A stretch of DNA of 64,000 bases from Thermoplasmata archaeon UBA61 (GCA_002503985.1 DASW01000006.1:32853-96852); one strand, 5' to 3'. Positions 24,813-33,722 are shown, counted from the first letter of the stretch. Program-made: numbers and translations. Notes: generated by a model not told the origin, from the letters alone.

Positions 24813-25726
24813 CCGACATCGAACCCGTCCTCTCGGAGAGCGACCCTCGCGCATCGATCGCCCAACGGGTCTTCGTCGTAGGCGCGGGGATCATGGGCAG
24901 CGGCATCGCCGCCCAGTGCGCGCTCGCCGGCTACCCGGTGACGCTCGAGGACGTGAACGAGGAGCTCTCCCGGCGGGGGATCGCGAACGCGACGCGGGCG
25001 CTCGACCACGCCGTCCAGCGCGGCAAGGTCGCTGCGAGCGACCGCGATGCCGCGCTCGCTCGGATCGACTTCGCGATCGGGCTTCGGAGGGCCGATTCGG
25101 CCCAGATCGTCATCGAGGCGGCGCCCGAGGACCTCGCGCTCAAGCGGCGGATCTTCGCCGAGCTCGAGCCGGCAACCCACCCGACCGCGCTCCTCGCGAC
25201 GAACACCTCCTCGCTCCCCATCACCGCGATCGGCCAGGACCTGAAGGACCCCGGGCGCCTGGTCGGGGTCCATTTCTTCAACCCGGTCCTCCAGATGCCG
25301 CTGGTCGAGCTGATCCCGGGCCACACCACGCGCCCCGAGTACCTCGAGCGGGCGCGCTCTTTCGCCGTGAACCTGGGAAAGACGGTCGTCACCTCGCGCG
25401 ACACTCCCGGGTTCGTCACGACCCGCGCCCTCGCCGTCCTCGTCAACGAGGCCGCGTGGATGCTCTACGAGGGCGTGGCGACCAAGGAGGACATCGACAC
25501 CTCCTACAAGCTCGGCTTCCACCACCCGATGGGACCGTTCGAGCTGGTCGACCTCGTCGGGATCGACACCACGGTCTCCATCCTGGACGTCCTCTGGGAC
25601 GGGTTCCGAGATAGCCGCTACCGTGCCTGCCCGCTCCTGCGCACCCTCGTCGCGGCCAAGAAGCTGGGCCGGAAGACCGGAGAAGGGTTCTACGTGTACC
25701 CTACCGGCAAGACGGGCGGACCGTGA
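24809..25726 (+). CDS. 3-hydroxyacyl-CoA / 3-hydroxybutyryl-CoA dehydrogenase
   Basis: 305 residues. The NAD-binding GAGIMGSGIAAQCALAGY, then VIEAAPEDLALKRRIF, ATNTSSLPIT, GVHFFNPVLQMPLVELIPG (active His/Glu region) and the C-terminal helical domain with LGFHHPMGPFELVDLVG are all present. It oxidises 3-hydroxyacyl-CoA in fatty acid or butyrate-type metabolism. It sits between a tRNA-modifying gene and a membrane protease, joined by 4-base overlaps (ATGA, GTGA); the operon gives no clear metabolic clue. Confidence 0.92.
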   Translation: MTDIEPVLSESDPRASIAQRVFVVGAGIMGSGIAAQCALAGYPVTLEDVNEELSRRGIANATRALDHAVQRGKVAASDRDAALARIDFAIGLRRADSAQIVIEAAPEDLALKRRIFAELEPATHPTALLATNTSSLPITAIGQDLKDPGRLVGVHFFNPVLQMPLVELIPGHTTRPEYLERARSFAVNLGKTVVTSRDTPGFVTTRALAVLVNEAAWMLYEGVATKEDIDTSYKLGFHHPMGPFELVDLVGIDTTVSILDVLWDGFRDSRYRACPLLRTLVAAKKLGRKTGEGFYVYPTGKTGGP

Positions 25727-26568
25727 CCGACCTCGGCTCCGGGTGGGACCTCCTCATCCTCGTCATCGTATCGTTCATCCCGGCGTTGATCTACCTCGGC
25801 TGGATCCGCGGAACCGAGCGGTACGGCAAGGAGGGGTGGGGCCCGCTCCTGCGAGCGTTCGTCTACGGAGCGATCTTCGCGACCCTCACCGCCGCGGTCC
25901 TCGAAGCGGTCATCGTCTACGCCGGGACCGCCGTGAGCCAGAACTACCCCGGACCCGAGTTCGTCTTCCTGAACGGGAACTCCACGGCCGGGGCGTTCTT
26001 CCTGGTCCTCGTCATCGCGCCGGTCATCGAGGAGGCCCTCAAGGCGTCGGGGGTCGCCGCGTTCCGGACCTCGTTCAAGCAGCTCGCCGACGGACCGGTC
26101 TTCGGCGCCTCGGTCGGGCTCGGCTTCGGGTTCTTCGAGACGTTCCTCTACGGCCTCGGCGCCTACCTCGTGGGAGGTCTCGAGGCGGGCATCGTGCTGA
26201 TCATCATCCGCTCGGTCTCGAGCGTGCTCCTGCACGGCAGCTCGACCGGGATGTTCGGCTACGGCTACGCACGCTCCCAGTTCCACGAGGGGGGGCCTGG
26301 CTCCTGGTCGTACTACGGGGTCGCGGTCGGCATGCACGCGACCTTCAACGCCCTCGCCTCCCTGGCCGCGGTCCTCGCGATCGCTGGGATAGGAGGGTTC
26401 GCGAACGACGCGGCCGGCTACCTCGCGCTCTTCGCGGCGATCTTCTTCGCGTTCTGGGCGATCGAGCACGTCCGCTCGATCATCCAAGCGTCGGACTACC
26501 CCGCGCTCCTCGGGGCGCCGATCCACTACCGCCCCCCGGGAGGAGCGCGGCCTCCGAACCGCCGCTAG
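25723..26568 (+). CDS. PrsW-like intramembrane protease
   Basis: 281 residues with about seven to eight hydrophobic helices. PrsW-family marks are EE at 103-104 in APVIEEALKASG, GFGFFETFLYG, RSVSSVLLHGSSTGMFGYGY and GMHATFNA; these glutamates and histidines form the predicted glutamic/metal centre shared with CAAX proteases. PrsW cuts anti-sigma factors in bacteria; the archaeal target is unknown. The GTG at 25723 overlaps the dehydrogenase stop (GTGA). Confidence 0.85.
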   Translation: MTDLGSGWDLLILVIVSFIPALIYLGWIRGTERYGKEGWGPLLRAFVYGAIFATLTAAVLEAVIVYAGTAVSQNYPGPEFVFLNGNSTAGAFFLVLVIAPVIEEALKASGVAAFRTSFKQLADGPVFGASVGLGFGFFETFLYGLGAYLVGGLEAGIVLIIIRSVSSVLLHGSSTGMFGYGYARSQFHEGGPGSWSYYGVAVGMHATFNALASLAAVLAIAGIGGFANDAAGYLALFAAIFFAFWAIEHVRSIIQASDYPALLGAPIHYRPPGGARPPNRR

Positions 26569-26580
26569 CGAAGCCCCGTC

Positions 26581-26982
26581 TCACGGCTTGGGCGGGGACC
26601 GGGAGCTGGCGTTCCGGTTCCAGTCCGACTCCCGGATCGACCGGTAGACGGCCTCGGCCTCGTCGGTGGGGGGAGCCTCACCGCCCTGGCCCACGTCGCG
26701 GATCCGCGCCTTCTTGAGGAGCCAGTAGTGGATCCGCCAGGTCTTGCCGCGCGAGACGGTGGCGTCCTCCTCCTCGCTCGTGAGGAGACCCTCCTCCTCG
26801 AGCTGGTAGAACCGGTCGCGGTCGTCGCTCGAGAGCTTGTTGTCGAGCACCGTGTCGTCGGCCCCGAAGTACCCCAGCACCATCCGAGCGACCGGACGGG
26901 CCTCGGGGGCCGGCATCTTCCCGCGGGCGACCAGGGTCCTCTCGATCGCCCGGGTCAGTTCGGCCTCGGTGATCGAGGGCAT
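26581..26982 (-). CDS. DUF6015-like archaeal protein
   Basis: 133 residues. An N-terminal helical bundle (ITEAELTRAIERTLVARGK, then ARMVLGYFGADDTVLDNKL) is followed by DRDRFYQLEEEGLLTSEEED and WRIHYWLLKKARI. This resembles a winged-helix-like small protein of Thermoplasmata-related archaea that I recall as DUF6015; the function is unknown. The ATG at 26982 was preferred to a GTG at 27000 because a TATA-like minus-strand ccttatcttt (27010-27019) lies about 30 bases before it. It ends just after the convergent PrsW-like gene. Confidence 0.7.
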   Translation of the reverse strand: MPSITEAELTRAIERTLVARGKMPAPEARPVARMVLGYFGADDTVLDNKLSSDDRDRFYQLEEEGLLTSEEEDATVSRGKTWRIHYWLLKKARIRDVGQGGEAPPTDEAEAVYRSIRESDWNRNASSRSPPKP

Positions 26983-27080
26983 GGGAGTCGTCCTCGCCAC
27001 GGAATCCCCAAAGATAAGGTTCTTCGGCCATCGGAAGCGCGTGCCGGCGAACTTTTGTGGCCTGCGCCGGTCTCGGGAGA

Positions 27081-28316
27081 GTGACCGAACCCGTCGTCTT
27101 CGACATCCCCGAGGGAGCGCGCACGACCGCGCTCCGAGCTCTGGACCGGGACCTCTGCGACGAGTGCTTTGGTCGCCTCTTCGGTCGGCTCGGTCACGGT
27201 CTTTCGAACCCGGAGCGCGCCCGTCGGCTCACGGACGCGCTCGGACACGCTCCCCTCGGAGGGAACCCGGAGTGCGCGGTGTGCGGTGGGCTTTTCTCTC
27301 GCCTCTCGACCTGGGTCGACCGGGCCGTCCGCGCCGCCGAAGGGTTCGAATGGCACCGCTTCACCTGCGGCTCCCGCTGGGACCCCGAGCGCCTCGCTCG
27401 GGAGGAGGCGCTCTGGATCGAGTTCGGCAGCGAGTGGGGAGAGAGCGCCCGCTCGGCGTTCAACCGGGAGCTAGGCAAGAAGATGGAGACCGCCAGCGGG
27501 GCCTCCGGCGGCACGGAACGGTCCGACGTGGTGTTCCTGGCCGACCTGCCCGTCGGGCGGGTCGAGGTCACCGTTCTGCCGGTCTACGTCTACGGCCGGT
27601 ACCGTAAGCTCGACCGGACCCTGCCCCAGACCCACTGGCCCTGCCGTCGATGCCAGGGCCGGGGATGCACGACCTGCGGCGGGACCGGGAAGACCTACCC
27701 GACCAGTGTTGAGGAGATCGTCGCGGCCCCGTTCCTATCGGCGACGGGGGCGGAGGGGAGCCGCTTCCACGGGATGGGACGGGAGGACATCGACGCGCGG
27801 ATGCTCGGACGGGGCCGACCTTTCGTCCTGGAGCTATTGCGGCCGCGAAAGCGCACAGTCGACCTGGCCCAGATGGCCACCGAGCTCGCCCGAGACGCGG
27901 CCGGGAGGGTGGAGGTCGTCGACCTTCGCCCGTCGGAGGCTCCGGAAGTGGTGCGGGTTAAGGAGGCGAGCCCGGACAAGAGCTACCGTGTCGGTGTGGT
28001 TGGGGAAGTCCCGGTGGCAAAGGTTAATGAGGCTCTCGAGCTCGCGCTTCGCCAAGCGATCGCCCAGCGCACGCCGAAGCGCGTCGCACACCGTCGGTCC
28101 GACCGCGTCCGAACGCGGCGGCTCGTCGCTGCGCGCGTCGTGGAAGCGACCGACGGGCGGTTCACGCTCGACCTCAGGACCGAAGCGGGTACGTACGTCA
28201 AGGAGTGGGTGGAAGGAGATGACGGACGCACCGTGCCAAGCCTCTCCTCGCTGGTCGGGGTGCCGCTGAAGGTCGAGTTCCTCGACGTGTTGGAGATCCA
28301 CGATACGGAGGTGTAA
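27081..28316 (+). CDS. pus10: tRNA pseudouridine synthase Pus10
   Basis: 411 residues from the GTG at 27081 (another in-frame GTG at 27057 adds eight). The N-terminal zinc-binding THUMP-like part has LCDECFGRLF and CAVCGGLF; a second zinc region is CRRCQGRGCTTCGG. The catalytic core follows with GAEGSRFHGMGREDIDARML, where the Asp is the candidate nucleophile, and the C-terminal RTEAGTYVKEWVEGD. Pus10 makes pseudouridine 54 and 55 in archaeal tRNA. It heads the conserved archaeal cluster with L21e, RpoF, DUF655 and KsgA. Confidence 0.92.
   Translation: MTEPVVFDIPEGARTTALRALDRDLCDECFGRLFGRLGHGLSNPERARRLTDALGHAPLGGNPECAVCGGLFSRLSTWVDRAVRAAEGFEWHRFTCGSRWDPERLAREEALWIEFGSEWGESARSAFNRELGKKMETASGASGGTERSDVVFLADLPVGRVEVTVLPVYVYGRYRKLDRTLPQTHWPCRRCQGRGCTTCGGTGKTYPTSVEEIVAAPFLSATGAEGSRFHGMGREDIDARMLGRGRPFVLELLRPRKRTVDLAQMATELARDAAGRVEVVDLRPSEAPEVVRVKEASPDKSYRVGVVGEVPVAKVNEALELALRQAIAQRTPKRVAHRRSDRVRTRRLVAARVVEATDGRFTLDLRTEAGTYVKEWVEGDDGRTVPSLSSLVGVPLKVEFLDVLEIHDTEV
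28307..28313 (+). promoter_or_regulatory. Ribosome binding site of rpl21e
   Basis: ggaggtg overlaps the end of pus10, eight bases before the L21e ATG. It is a strong internal-operon Shine-Dalgarno, in contrast to the leaderless first genes. Confidence 0.6.
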
Positions 28317-28320
28317 GGCG

Positions 28321-28632
28321 ATGGTCAAGAGTTCCAAGGGGTTCCGATCCCGCTCTCGCGGGACGTTCACGAAGGAGGTCCGCGAGCGTGGGCTGCCGCC
28401 GGTGAGCCGGTTCCTGCGCGAGTTCGCGATCGGCGACCGCGTGGTCGTCCGGATCGAGGCGTCCGACCCGCACGGCCAGCCGCACCCGCGCTACCAGGGA
28501 CGCACGTGCACCGTGGTCGCGAAGACCGGCCGGGCCTACCGCATCGCCTTCCTGGACGGCGGGAAGCGCAAGGAGCTCATCGCGACCCCGATCCATCTCA
28601 TGCCCGCCGACGTGGGGAAGGCCGATGCCTGA
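28321..28632 (+). CDS. rpl21e: Large-subunit ribosomal protein L21e
   Basis: 103 residues, normal length. The SH3-like L21e core is clear: GFRSRSRGTFTKEVRERG, FAIGDRVVVRIEAS, PRYQGRTCTVVAKTGRAYRI and KELIATPIHLMP. It is part of the 50S subunit. It overlaps the next gene (rpoF) by eight bases in the usual archaeal order. Confidence 0.96.
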   Translation: MVKSSKGFRSRSRGTFTKEVRERGLPPVSRFLREFAIGDRVVVRIEASDPHGQPHPRYQGRTCTVVAKTGRAYRIAFLDGGKRKELIATPIHLMPADVGKADA

Positions 28633-28939
28633 ACCGGTCCCCCTCTCGAAGGTGAAGGACCTCCTTGTGGAGGAGGCCGCCCGCCGTACCCTCCCCCGTG
28701 AGGCCGCCCTCGCCCACCAGCATGCCGAGCAGTTCGCGCGCCTTTCTACGGAGCAGACCGCGAAGCTCCTGGCCGAGCTGCGGACGCTCCCGTTCGTGGA
28801 CGCGACGGTGGCCGTGAAGATCGCCGACGTTCTCCCCCAGTACCCGGAGGAGATCCGCCTCCTCTTCTCGAAGGAGCGGGTCGCGCTCGACGAAGCGCAG
28901 GTCGCCCGGCTCCTCGAGATCGTGGCACAGCACCGATGA
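28625..28939 (+). CDS. rpoF: DNA-directed RNA polymerase subunit F (Rpb4)
   Basis: 104 residues of the Rpb4/HRDC-like fold: LSKVKDLLVEEAARR, EHAEQFARLS-like helix and the terminal EEIRLLFSKERVALDEAQVARLLEIV. With RpoE it forms the stalk of archaeal RNA polymerase. Position between L21e and DUF655 is the conserved archaeal arrangement and supports the call. Confidence 0.92.
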   Translation: MPEPVPLSKVKDLLVEEAARRTLPREAALAHQHAEQFARLSTEQTAKLLAELRTLPFVDATVAVKIADVLPQYPEEIRLLFSKERVALDEAQVARLLEIVAQHR

Positions 28940-28955
28940 GCGGGGGGGATCCGGT

Positions 28956-29501
28956 GTGGAGAATTACGCCATCATTCTCGATTACCTGCCGAACGGTCGG
29001 CAGACGGAGCGGGGGTTCCACCGCGAACCCCTCGCGCTCGCCATCGGCGAAGACGAGCTGAAACTCTTCGAGCTCGTGCCGCGCCCGACGGTGCCCCTGA
29101 CGCCGGGGACGAGGGTCCCGCTCGGTCCGGTCGGGGCGACCCCTTCCCCGATCGACCACGTCCGGCGCCGGGTCAGCTACGACGAGCTCACCGTCTCGGC
29201 CCGAACGGAGCTCACCCCCGCCCTCGAATCGATCGTCCGGCGGAACGCCCCGCGGTACCTACGGTTCTTCAACGAGGCCCCGGCGGTCTCGCGCCGGTTC
29301 CACCTCCTCGAGCTCTTGCCGGGGATCGGCAAGAAGACGATGCAGCAGATCGTGGACGAGCGCAAGCGGGCCCCGTTCGCGAGCTTCGAAGAGATCGAGG
29401 TCCGGGTCCATCTCAAGAGCCCCGAGCGGCTCATCGTCGGCCGGATCGAGCAGGAACTGAGCGGTGTCGAGGACAAGTACCGCCTCTTCGTCGCGCCGTA
29501 G
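28956..29501 (+). CDS. DUF655 protein (OB fold plus helix-hairpin-helix)
   Basis: 181 residues from a GTG. The N-terminal ENYAIILDYLPNGR and the C-terminal LELLPGIGKKTMQQIVDERK helix-hairpin-helix are typical of archaeal DUF655 proteins, which have an OB-like domain and probably bind nucleic acid. Function is not established. It lies between rpoF and ksgA as in many archaea. Confidence 0.9.
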   Translation: MENYAIILDYLPNGRQTERGFHREPLALAIGEDELKLFELVPRPTVPLTPGTRVPLGPVGATPSPIDHVRRRVSYDELTVSARTELTPALESIVRRNAPRYLRFFNEAPAVSRRFHLLELLPGIGKKTMQQIVDERKRAPFASFEEIEVRVHLKSPERLIVGRIEQELSGVEDKYRLFVAP

Positions 29502-29529
29502 CGCAACGACCAACGGCACCGTTCCCGCG

Positions 29530-30369
29530 GTGCCCGAGCGACCGGACGAGGTCCGCGCCGCGCTCGATTCGCTCGGCGTGCGACCGTCCAAGGAGTGGGG
29601 CCAGTCGTTCCTCACGGACCCGTTCGTCGCCGACGCGGAGGCCGCGCTGGTCGAGCTGCCTCCCGGGCGTCCTGTGGTCGAGATCGGAGGCGGGCTCGGG
29701 GTCCTGACGGCAGCTCTGCTGCGCCGCGGGGTCGGTCCGCTCACTGTGATCGAACGCGACCGCCGGCTGGCGCGCTTCCTCACGACCACCTTCGGCGACC
29801 GGATCCGGGTCGTGACGGGGGACGCCCTCACGGTGACGCTCCCCCTGGCGGACGCGGTGATCGGCAACCTTCCGTACTCGGTGGCGACACCGCTCTTGCT
29901 TCGGCTGTTCGCCGCCCGGACCCCGCGGGTCGTCTTTCTCGTCCAACGGGAGGTCGCCGAGCGCCTCGCGGCGGACCCCGGTTCGAAGAAGTACGGGCGC
30001 CTCTCGATCATCGCGCAGCTCTACGGCTCGGTCGAACTGTTCCGGACCGTGAACTCCGCCGCGTTCACGCCGCAACCCGAGGTCGAGAGCCGGATCGGGG
30101 TCCACGTCACCCGGCGCGACCCCCTCCCGGTGCCGTCCGTTCCGGAGTTCGAGGAGATCCTTCGACGGCTCTTCTCCTCGCGTCGAAAGCAGCTTTCGAA
30201 CCTTCTTCCCCGGTTGACCTCGACCCGGGAAGGCGCAGACGAGCTCGCCCGTGAGGCCGGTTGGTCGGCCGATTGGGGCCATCGTCGGCCGGAAGAGCTT
30301 CCGCCGAGCGACTACTTCGCGCTCGCCCGGGTCCTCGTCGGCAAGGTCGGACCCGGCGCGAAGAGCTAG
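29530..30369 (+). CDS. ksgA: 16S rRNA dimethyladenosine transferase KsgA/Dim1
   Basis: 279 residues from the GTG at 29530 (an upstream GTG at 29464 would overlap DUF655 and add a non-family tail). It dimethylates two adenosines in helix 45 of 16S rRNA late in small-subunit assembly. Motifs are KEWGQSFLTDP, the SAM site VVEIGGGLGVLT, IERD, and the catalytic IGNLPYSVATPLL. The C-terminal domain has FSSRRKQLSNLL. HemK/PrmC, often next in archaea, is replaced here by an unrelated operon. Confidence 0.93.
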   Translation: MPERPDEVRAALDSLGVRPSKEWGQSFLTDPFVADAEAALVELPPGRPVVEIGGGLGVLTAALLRRGVGPLTVIERDRRLARFLTTTFGDRIRVVTGDALTVTLPLADAVIGNLPYSVATPLLLRLFAARTPRVVFLVQREVAERLAADPGSKKYGRLSIIAQLYGSVELFRTVNSAAFTPQPEVESRIGVHVTRRDPLPVPSVPEFEEILRRLFSSRRKQLSNLLPRLTSTREGADELAREAGWSADWGHRRPEELPPSDYFALARVLVGKVGPGAKS

Positions 30370-30479
30370 GGCTCAACCTCCCACGGGCGCCCGCTCGGAC
30401 CCGGTCGCAGCGATTTCGGGGGAGGGCGTTTCAAAACCCCTCCCGTGGACCTTTTGGGCTCCGGTAGCTGGCCTCCCCA

Positions 30480-31505
30480 ATGACCCCCGCCCGCACGAAA
30501 CCCGTTCCGAAGACGCGGACCAAGACCCCGAGCACGGCCATGTCCTGGCTGTTGGAGGGGAACCAGCCCTCGGTGCGGTACCGAACGTTGACCGAGCTTC
30601 TCGGTCGGAAGGAGAACGACCCCGAGGTCCGGGACGCCAAGAGGGCAATCCTGGAACGAGGATGGGCCGCGGAGATCCTCTCGCAGCGCCGCCTCGGCGG
30701 TGGCTGGAACGACGGCGATTCCCAGTACCGACCGAAGTACCTCTCCACCAACTGGATGATGCTGGTCCTCTCCGACCTCGGCCTGACGCGCGCGGTCCCC
30801 GAGGTCCGCGAGGCCTGCGAGTTCTGGATGGACGGGTTCGCCGCGACGGGTGGAGGGCTCGGTGGCAGCTCGAAGGGGACCCCCCACTACTGCGTGGCGG
30901 CCAACCAGGCTCGGGCCCTGATCCGGTTCGGGTACGAGGACGACCCGCGGGTCCGACGTACCCTCGATTGGTTGGTCGAGACCGCCGACCCCAAGGGGGG
31001 CTGGTCGTGCTTCGGGTCCGGAAGGAACCTCGATTCCTGGGAGGCATTGAGCGTCTTCGCGGCCTTCCCCCGGTCCAAGTGGAGCGGGAGCATGAAGACC
31101 TGCGTGGAGAAAGGGGCCGAGTTCTTCCTCGAGCGGGAACTCCACCGTCAGGGGGACCGGTACGAACCGTGGTATCGGTTCCACTACCCGCCACACTACT
31201 ACTACGACCTCTTGGTCGGTCTCGACTTCATGACCGCTCTGGGCTACGCGGGCGACCGTCGGATGGACTACGCGGTGGCGTTCCTTCGCTCGCGCCAGCT
31301 CCCCGATGGGAGGTGGAACCTCGACGCGGTCCACCCGGACCTCGAGGGCGCGGCGGCGCGGTGGTACGCGTCGCACCCGAAGCACCGCCCCACCCCCTTC
31401 GCTATCGAGAAGGTCGGCCAACCGAGCAAGATGATCACGCTCGCCGCCCTGCGGGTCCTCGACGCCGTGGACCGGGCTTCGTCGTCCGGGGGTCGTCGGC
31501 CGTGA
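30480..31505 (+). CDS. Alpha/alpha-toroid protein (squalene-cyclase / prenyltransferase-like), non-canonical
   Basis: 341 residues with repeated helical pairs and QW-like glycine turns (GGGWNDGDSQYRPKYLSTNW, GGLGGSSKGTPHYC, KGGWSCFGSGRNLDSWEAL, LPDGRWNLDAVHP), the alpha/alpha-barrel pattern of terpene cyclases and prenyltransferases. The DxDD acid motif of class II cyclases was not found, nor an obvious complete zinc site, so ordinary squalene cyclase activity is unlikely. Databases often call such proteins prenyltransferase-like. It starts an apparent operon: the methyltransferase overlaps it as GTGA and an SRPBCC gene follows directly. Confidence 0.72.
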   Translation: MTPARTKPVPKTRTKTPSTAMSWLLEGNQPSVRYRTLTELLGRKENDPEVRDAKRAILERGWAAEILSQRRLGGGWNDGDSQYRPKYLSTNWMMLVLSDLGLTRAVPEVREACEFWMDGFAATGGGLGGSSKGTPHYCVAANQARALIRFGYEDDPRVRRTLDWLVETADPKGGWSCFGSGRNLDSWEALSVFAAFPRSKWSGSMKTCVEKGAEFFLERELHRQGDRYEPWYRFHYPPHYYYDLLVGLDFMTALGYAGDRRMDYAVAFLRSRQLPDGRWNLDAVHPDLEGAAARWYASHPKHRPTPFAIEKVGQPSKMITLAALRVLDAVDRASSSGGRRP

Positions 31506-32182
31506 CGACCGACCTGTGGACCGCTGTGGACGCCTATCTCGAGGAGAAGCTGCTCCCCGCGGACCCGGTCCTGGAGGAGGCCCTCCGGTCGAGCGCGGCC
31601 GCCGGCCTTCCGAACATCCAGGTCTCCCCGACCCAGGGAAAGCTCCTCTATCTACTCGCCAAGGCGCTAGGGGCCCGCAGGGTCCTCGAGATCGGTGCCT
31701 TGGGCGGGTACAGCACGATCTGGCTCGCCCGGGCGCTCCCGAAGGACGGGCGCCTCGTGACCCTCGAGGTCGAGGCAAAGCACGCCGAGGTCGCTTCTGC
31801 GAACATCGCGCGGGCGGGCCTTCAGGACCGCGTGGAGATACGGCTCGGTCGGGCGCTCGAGACCCTCCCGAAGATCCTCGCCGAGAAGCGGGGGCCGTTC
31901 GACCTCTTCTTCCTGGACGCGGACAAGGCGAACACGCGGGCGTACTTCGAGTGGACGCTGAAGCTCTCCCGGCCCGGCTCGTTGATCGTCGTCGACAACG
32001 TGGTCCGGCGGGGAGAGCTCGCCGACGCATCCAGCCCGTCCCCGGACGTCCGGGGGATGCGCGAATTCCTGGACGCGCTCGCCTCCGATTCCCGCGTCAG
32101 CGCGACCGGCATCCAGACCGTGGGCCGCAAAGGATACGACGGATTCGTCCTGGCGCGGGTGACGGACCCGCGCGGAGCATAG
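31502..32182 (+). CDS. SAM-dependent O-methyltransferase (COMT-like, family 3)
   Basis: 226 residues from a GTG that overlaps the previous stop (GTGA). The family-3 pattern is complete: SPTQGKLLYLLAKALGARRVLEIGALGGYSTIW (SAM loop), DLFFLDADKANTRAYFEW (metal Asp and neighbours), and VVDNVVRRGEL. Such enzymes use Mg2+ to methylate catechols and other hydroxylated small molecules. With a toroid protein before it and a ligand-binding SRPBCC protein after it, it may tailor a lipid-like or aromatic compound; that is inference. Confidence 0.9.
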   Translation: MTTDLWTAVDAYLEEKLLPADPVLEEALRSSAAAGLPNIQVSPTQGKLLYLLAKALGARRVLEIGALGGYSTIWLARALPKDGRLVTLEVEAKHAEVASANIARAGLQDRVEIRLGRALETLPKILAEKRGPFDLFFLDADKANTRAYFEWTLKLSRPGSLIVVDNVVRRGELADASSPSPDVRGMREFLDALASDSRVSATGIQTVGRKGYDGFVLARVTDPRGA

Positions 32183-32713
32183 ATGACCGGTTCGGTTCCG
32201 CTTACCATGAAGACGAAGCGAAGTCGCACAGGACCCGCCCGGGCCACTGCGTGCGCGGAGTACTCCTTCCGGCAGCGGTTCCGCGTTCCCGCACCCTGGG
32301 CGTTCCGCTGGTGCATCGACTTCGTCCCACACGACTGGGCAACCGGGGGAGTCCACGGGTCGCGGAAGGTCCTCTGGCTCTCTCCTCGGACCGTCATCCT
32401 CGACGATACGTTCCCCGCCCCCGGTGGTCGCCGCGTTCGGAAGGTCAAGCTGGTCCAGATCTACCCCCGCGCCCGGTACTGGGTGAGCACCCACATCGTG
32501 GGGCCGAGCCATCACTCCCAGTTCCGATACACCGTCTCCGCCGTCGGGCCGAACGCCTCCGAACTGCTGTTCGAAGGTCGAGAGCTCCGGTGGCAGGGGC
32601 CGCGACTCGCGCCCGCCGCGGAGAGACGGTTGGCGAAGCGACTTCGGTCGGAGGACGCCGACCTCTGGAAGCGGTTCGCGACCGAGATCGAGCGCGAGTT
32701 CTCCGAGCGATAA
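32183..32713 (+). CDS. SRPBCC (START-like) ligand-binding protein
   Basis: 176 residues. ATACAEYSFRQRFRVPAPWAFRWCIDFVPHDW starts the fold, and the C-terminal DADLWKRFATEIEREF helix closes it; between are beta strands such as VRKVKLVQIYPRARYWVSTHI. Polyketide-cyclase-like SRPBCC proteins bind hydrophobic ligands. It begins one base after the methyltransferase stop (an ATG at 32207 is also possible), so it is the third gene of the operon. Substrate unknown. Confidence 0.75.
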   Translation: MTGSVPLTMKTKRSRTGPARATACAEYSFRQRFRVPAPWAFRWCIDFVPHDWATGGVHGSRKVLWLSPRTVILDDTFPAPGGRRVRKVKLVQIYPRARYWVSTHIVGPSHHSQFRYTVSAVGPNASELLFEGRELRWQGPRLAPAAERRLAKRLRSEDADLWKRFATEIEREFSER

Positions 32714-32759
32714 GGTCCCGCCCAGGAAAGCGTCGGTCGGACCCGAACGTCGCTCCGGT

Positions 32760-33722
32760 TCACGTCGAGCTGGACCGGACCATGGTCATCGTCGAGGCCA
32801 CACCCTTGAACCCGAGGCGCTCGAGCGCCACACCCACGGCGCCCGTAGGCTCCGCTACCACGGCGAGACAGGTCGCCGGGGCTCGAGGTCGGAGCCACTC
32901 GGTGCCCCGATCGAGGAGCGCCGCGGCCTCCTCCAGGGACGGGGGGGTCGAACCGACCAGGGGGAGGTAGACCGCCATCGGAGCCTCCCGAGTGGGGGCA
33001 CAGGAGACGCGAAGGGCGAGGGGTGGACCGCTGAGCGTCCAAAGGACCCACGTCTGTTTGCGGCTCCGGAAAGAGCCCGCCAGGACCTCGTTGTGGGACA
33101 GCCTTCGCCGAGTGGAGGGCAGGGCCGCGCGGTAATCCGCGGCCCGACCTTCATCCAGTTTGGGAGCGATTTCGTTGAGCTCCTCCCTCGTCGCCGGACG
33201 CGTCCTCGGCGGGAGCGGGGTCATGGTCGGTGGGACTCCGGTGCGCACGTACCACGTGAACCGGGCGACATCCCGATATCCGGCGTGACGGTAGACCCGG
33301 ATGGCCGTGTCGTTGTCGCTATCGACGTCGAGGACGAGCCACTCCTGATGCCGACGAGCCGCATCCTTCTTTAGGAGAGTGAGGAGCTGGGAGGCGATCC
33401 CCCGCCCTCGGTACCCCGCGTCGGTCGCCATTCCGGCGACGTAGGCGGCGTTCGGTAGCCGGAGCAGGGTCCCGGTCCCCACGACCCGGTTCCCGTCGAC
33501 CGCGACGAAGATCTGGGCGAAAGGGCGACCCACCAGCTGGGAGAACCTGAGGAGCGTCCAGATCGACCTTCGGGAAAGCGAGCGGACCATCTTCTCGGCG
33601 CCCCGGTCGAGGCCGGTCGAGCGCTCGAGCTTCCCGATCCCTTGGAGCACGACCGTGAGGTAGCTCGGGACGTCCGACCGGCGGAGGAGACGGTACTCAA
33701 GGGATCCCGCGACCTCCGTCAT
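32760..33722 (-). CDS. GNAT-family N-acetyltransferase (two-lobed)
   Basis: 320 residues. An N-terminal GNAT domain has GMATDAGYRGRGIASQLLTLL (acetyl-CoA loop) and LDVDSDNDTAIRVYRHAGY. The second half is a weaker lobe ending with VGVALERLGFKGVASTMTM. It is paralogous in layout to 9881-10690 but with the catalytic-looking lobe first. Substrate unknown. It is convergent with the toroid operon. Confidence 0.82.
   Translation of the reverse strand: MTEVAGSLEYRLLRRSDVPSYLTVVLQGIGKLERSTGLDRGAEKMVRSLSRRSIWTLLRFSQLVGRPFAQIFVAVDGNRVVGTGTLLRLPNAAYVAGMATDAGYRGRGIASQLLTLLKKDAARRHQEWLVLDVDSDNDTAIRVYRHAGYRDVARFTWYVRTGVPPTMTPLPPRTRPATREELNEIAPKLDEGRAADYRAALPSTRRRLSHNEVLAGSFRSRKQTWVLWTLSGPPLALRVSCAPTREAPMAVYLPLVGSTPPSLEEAAALLDRGTEWLRPRAPATCLAVVAEPTGAVGVALERLGFKGVASTMTMVRSSST

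Noticed and set aside
30366..32030. 554-codon antisense frame across the toroid/methyltransferase operon
   Set aside because: Opposite two genes with clear family motifs; Arg/Pro-rich shadow.
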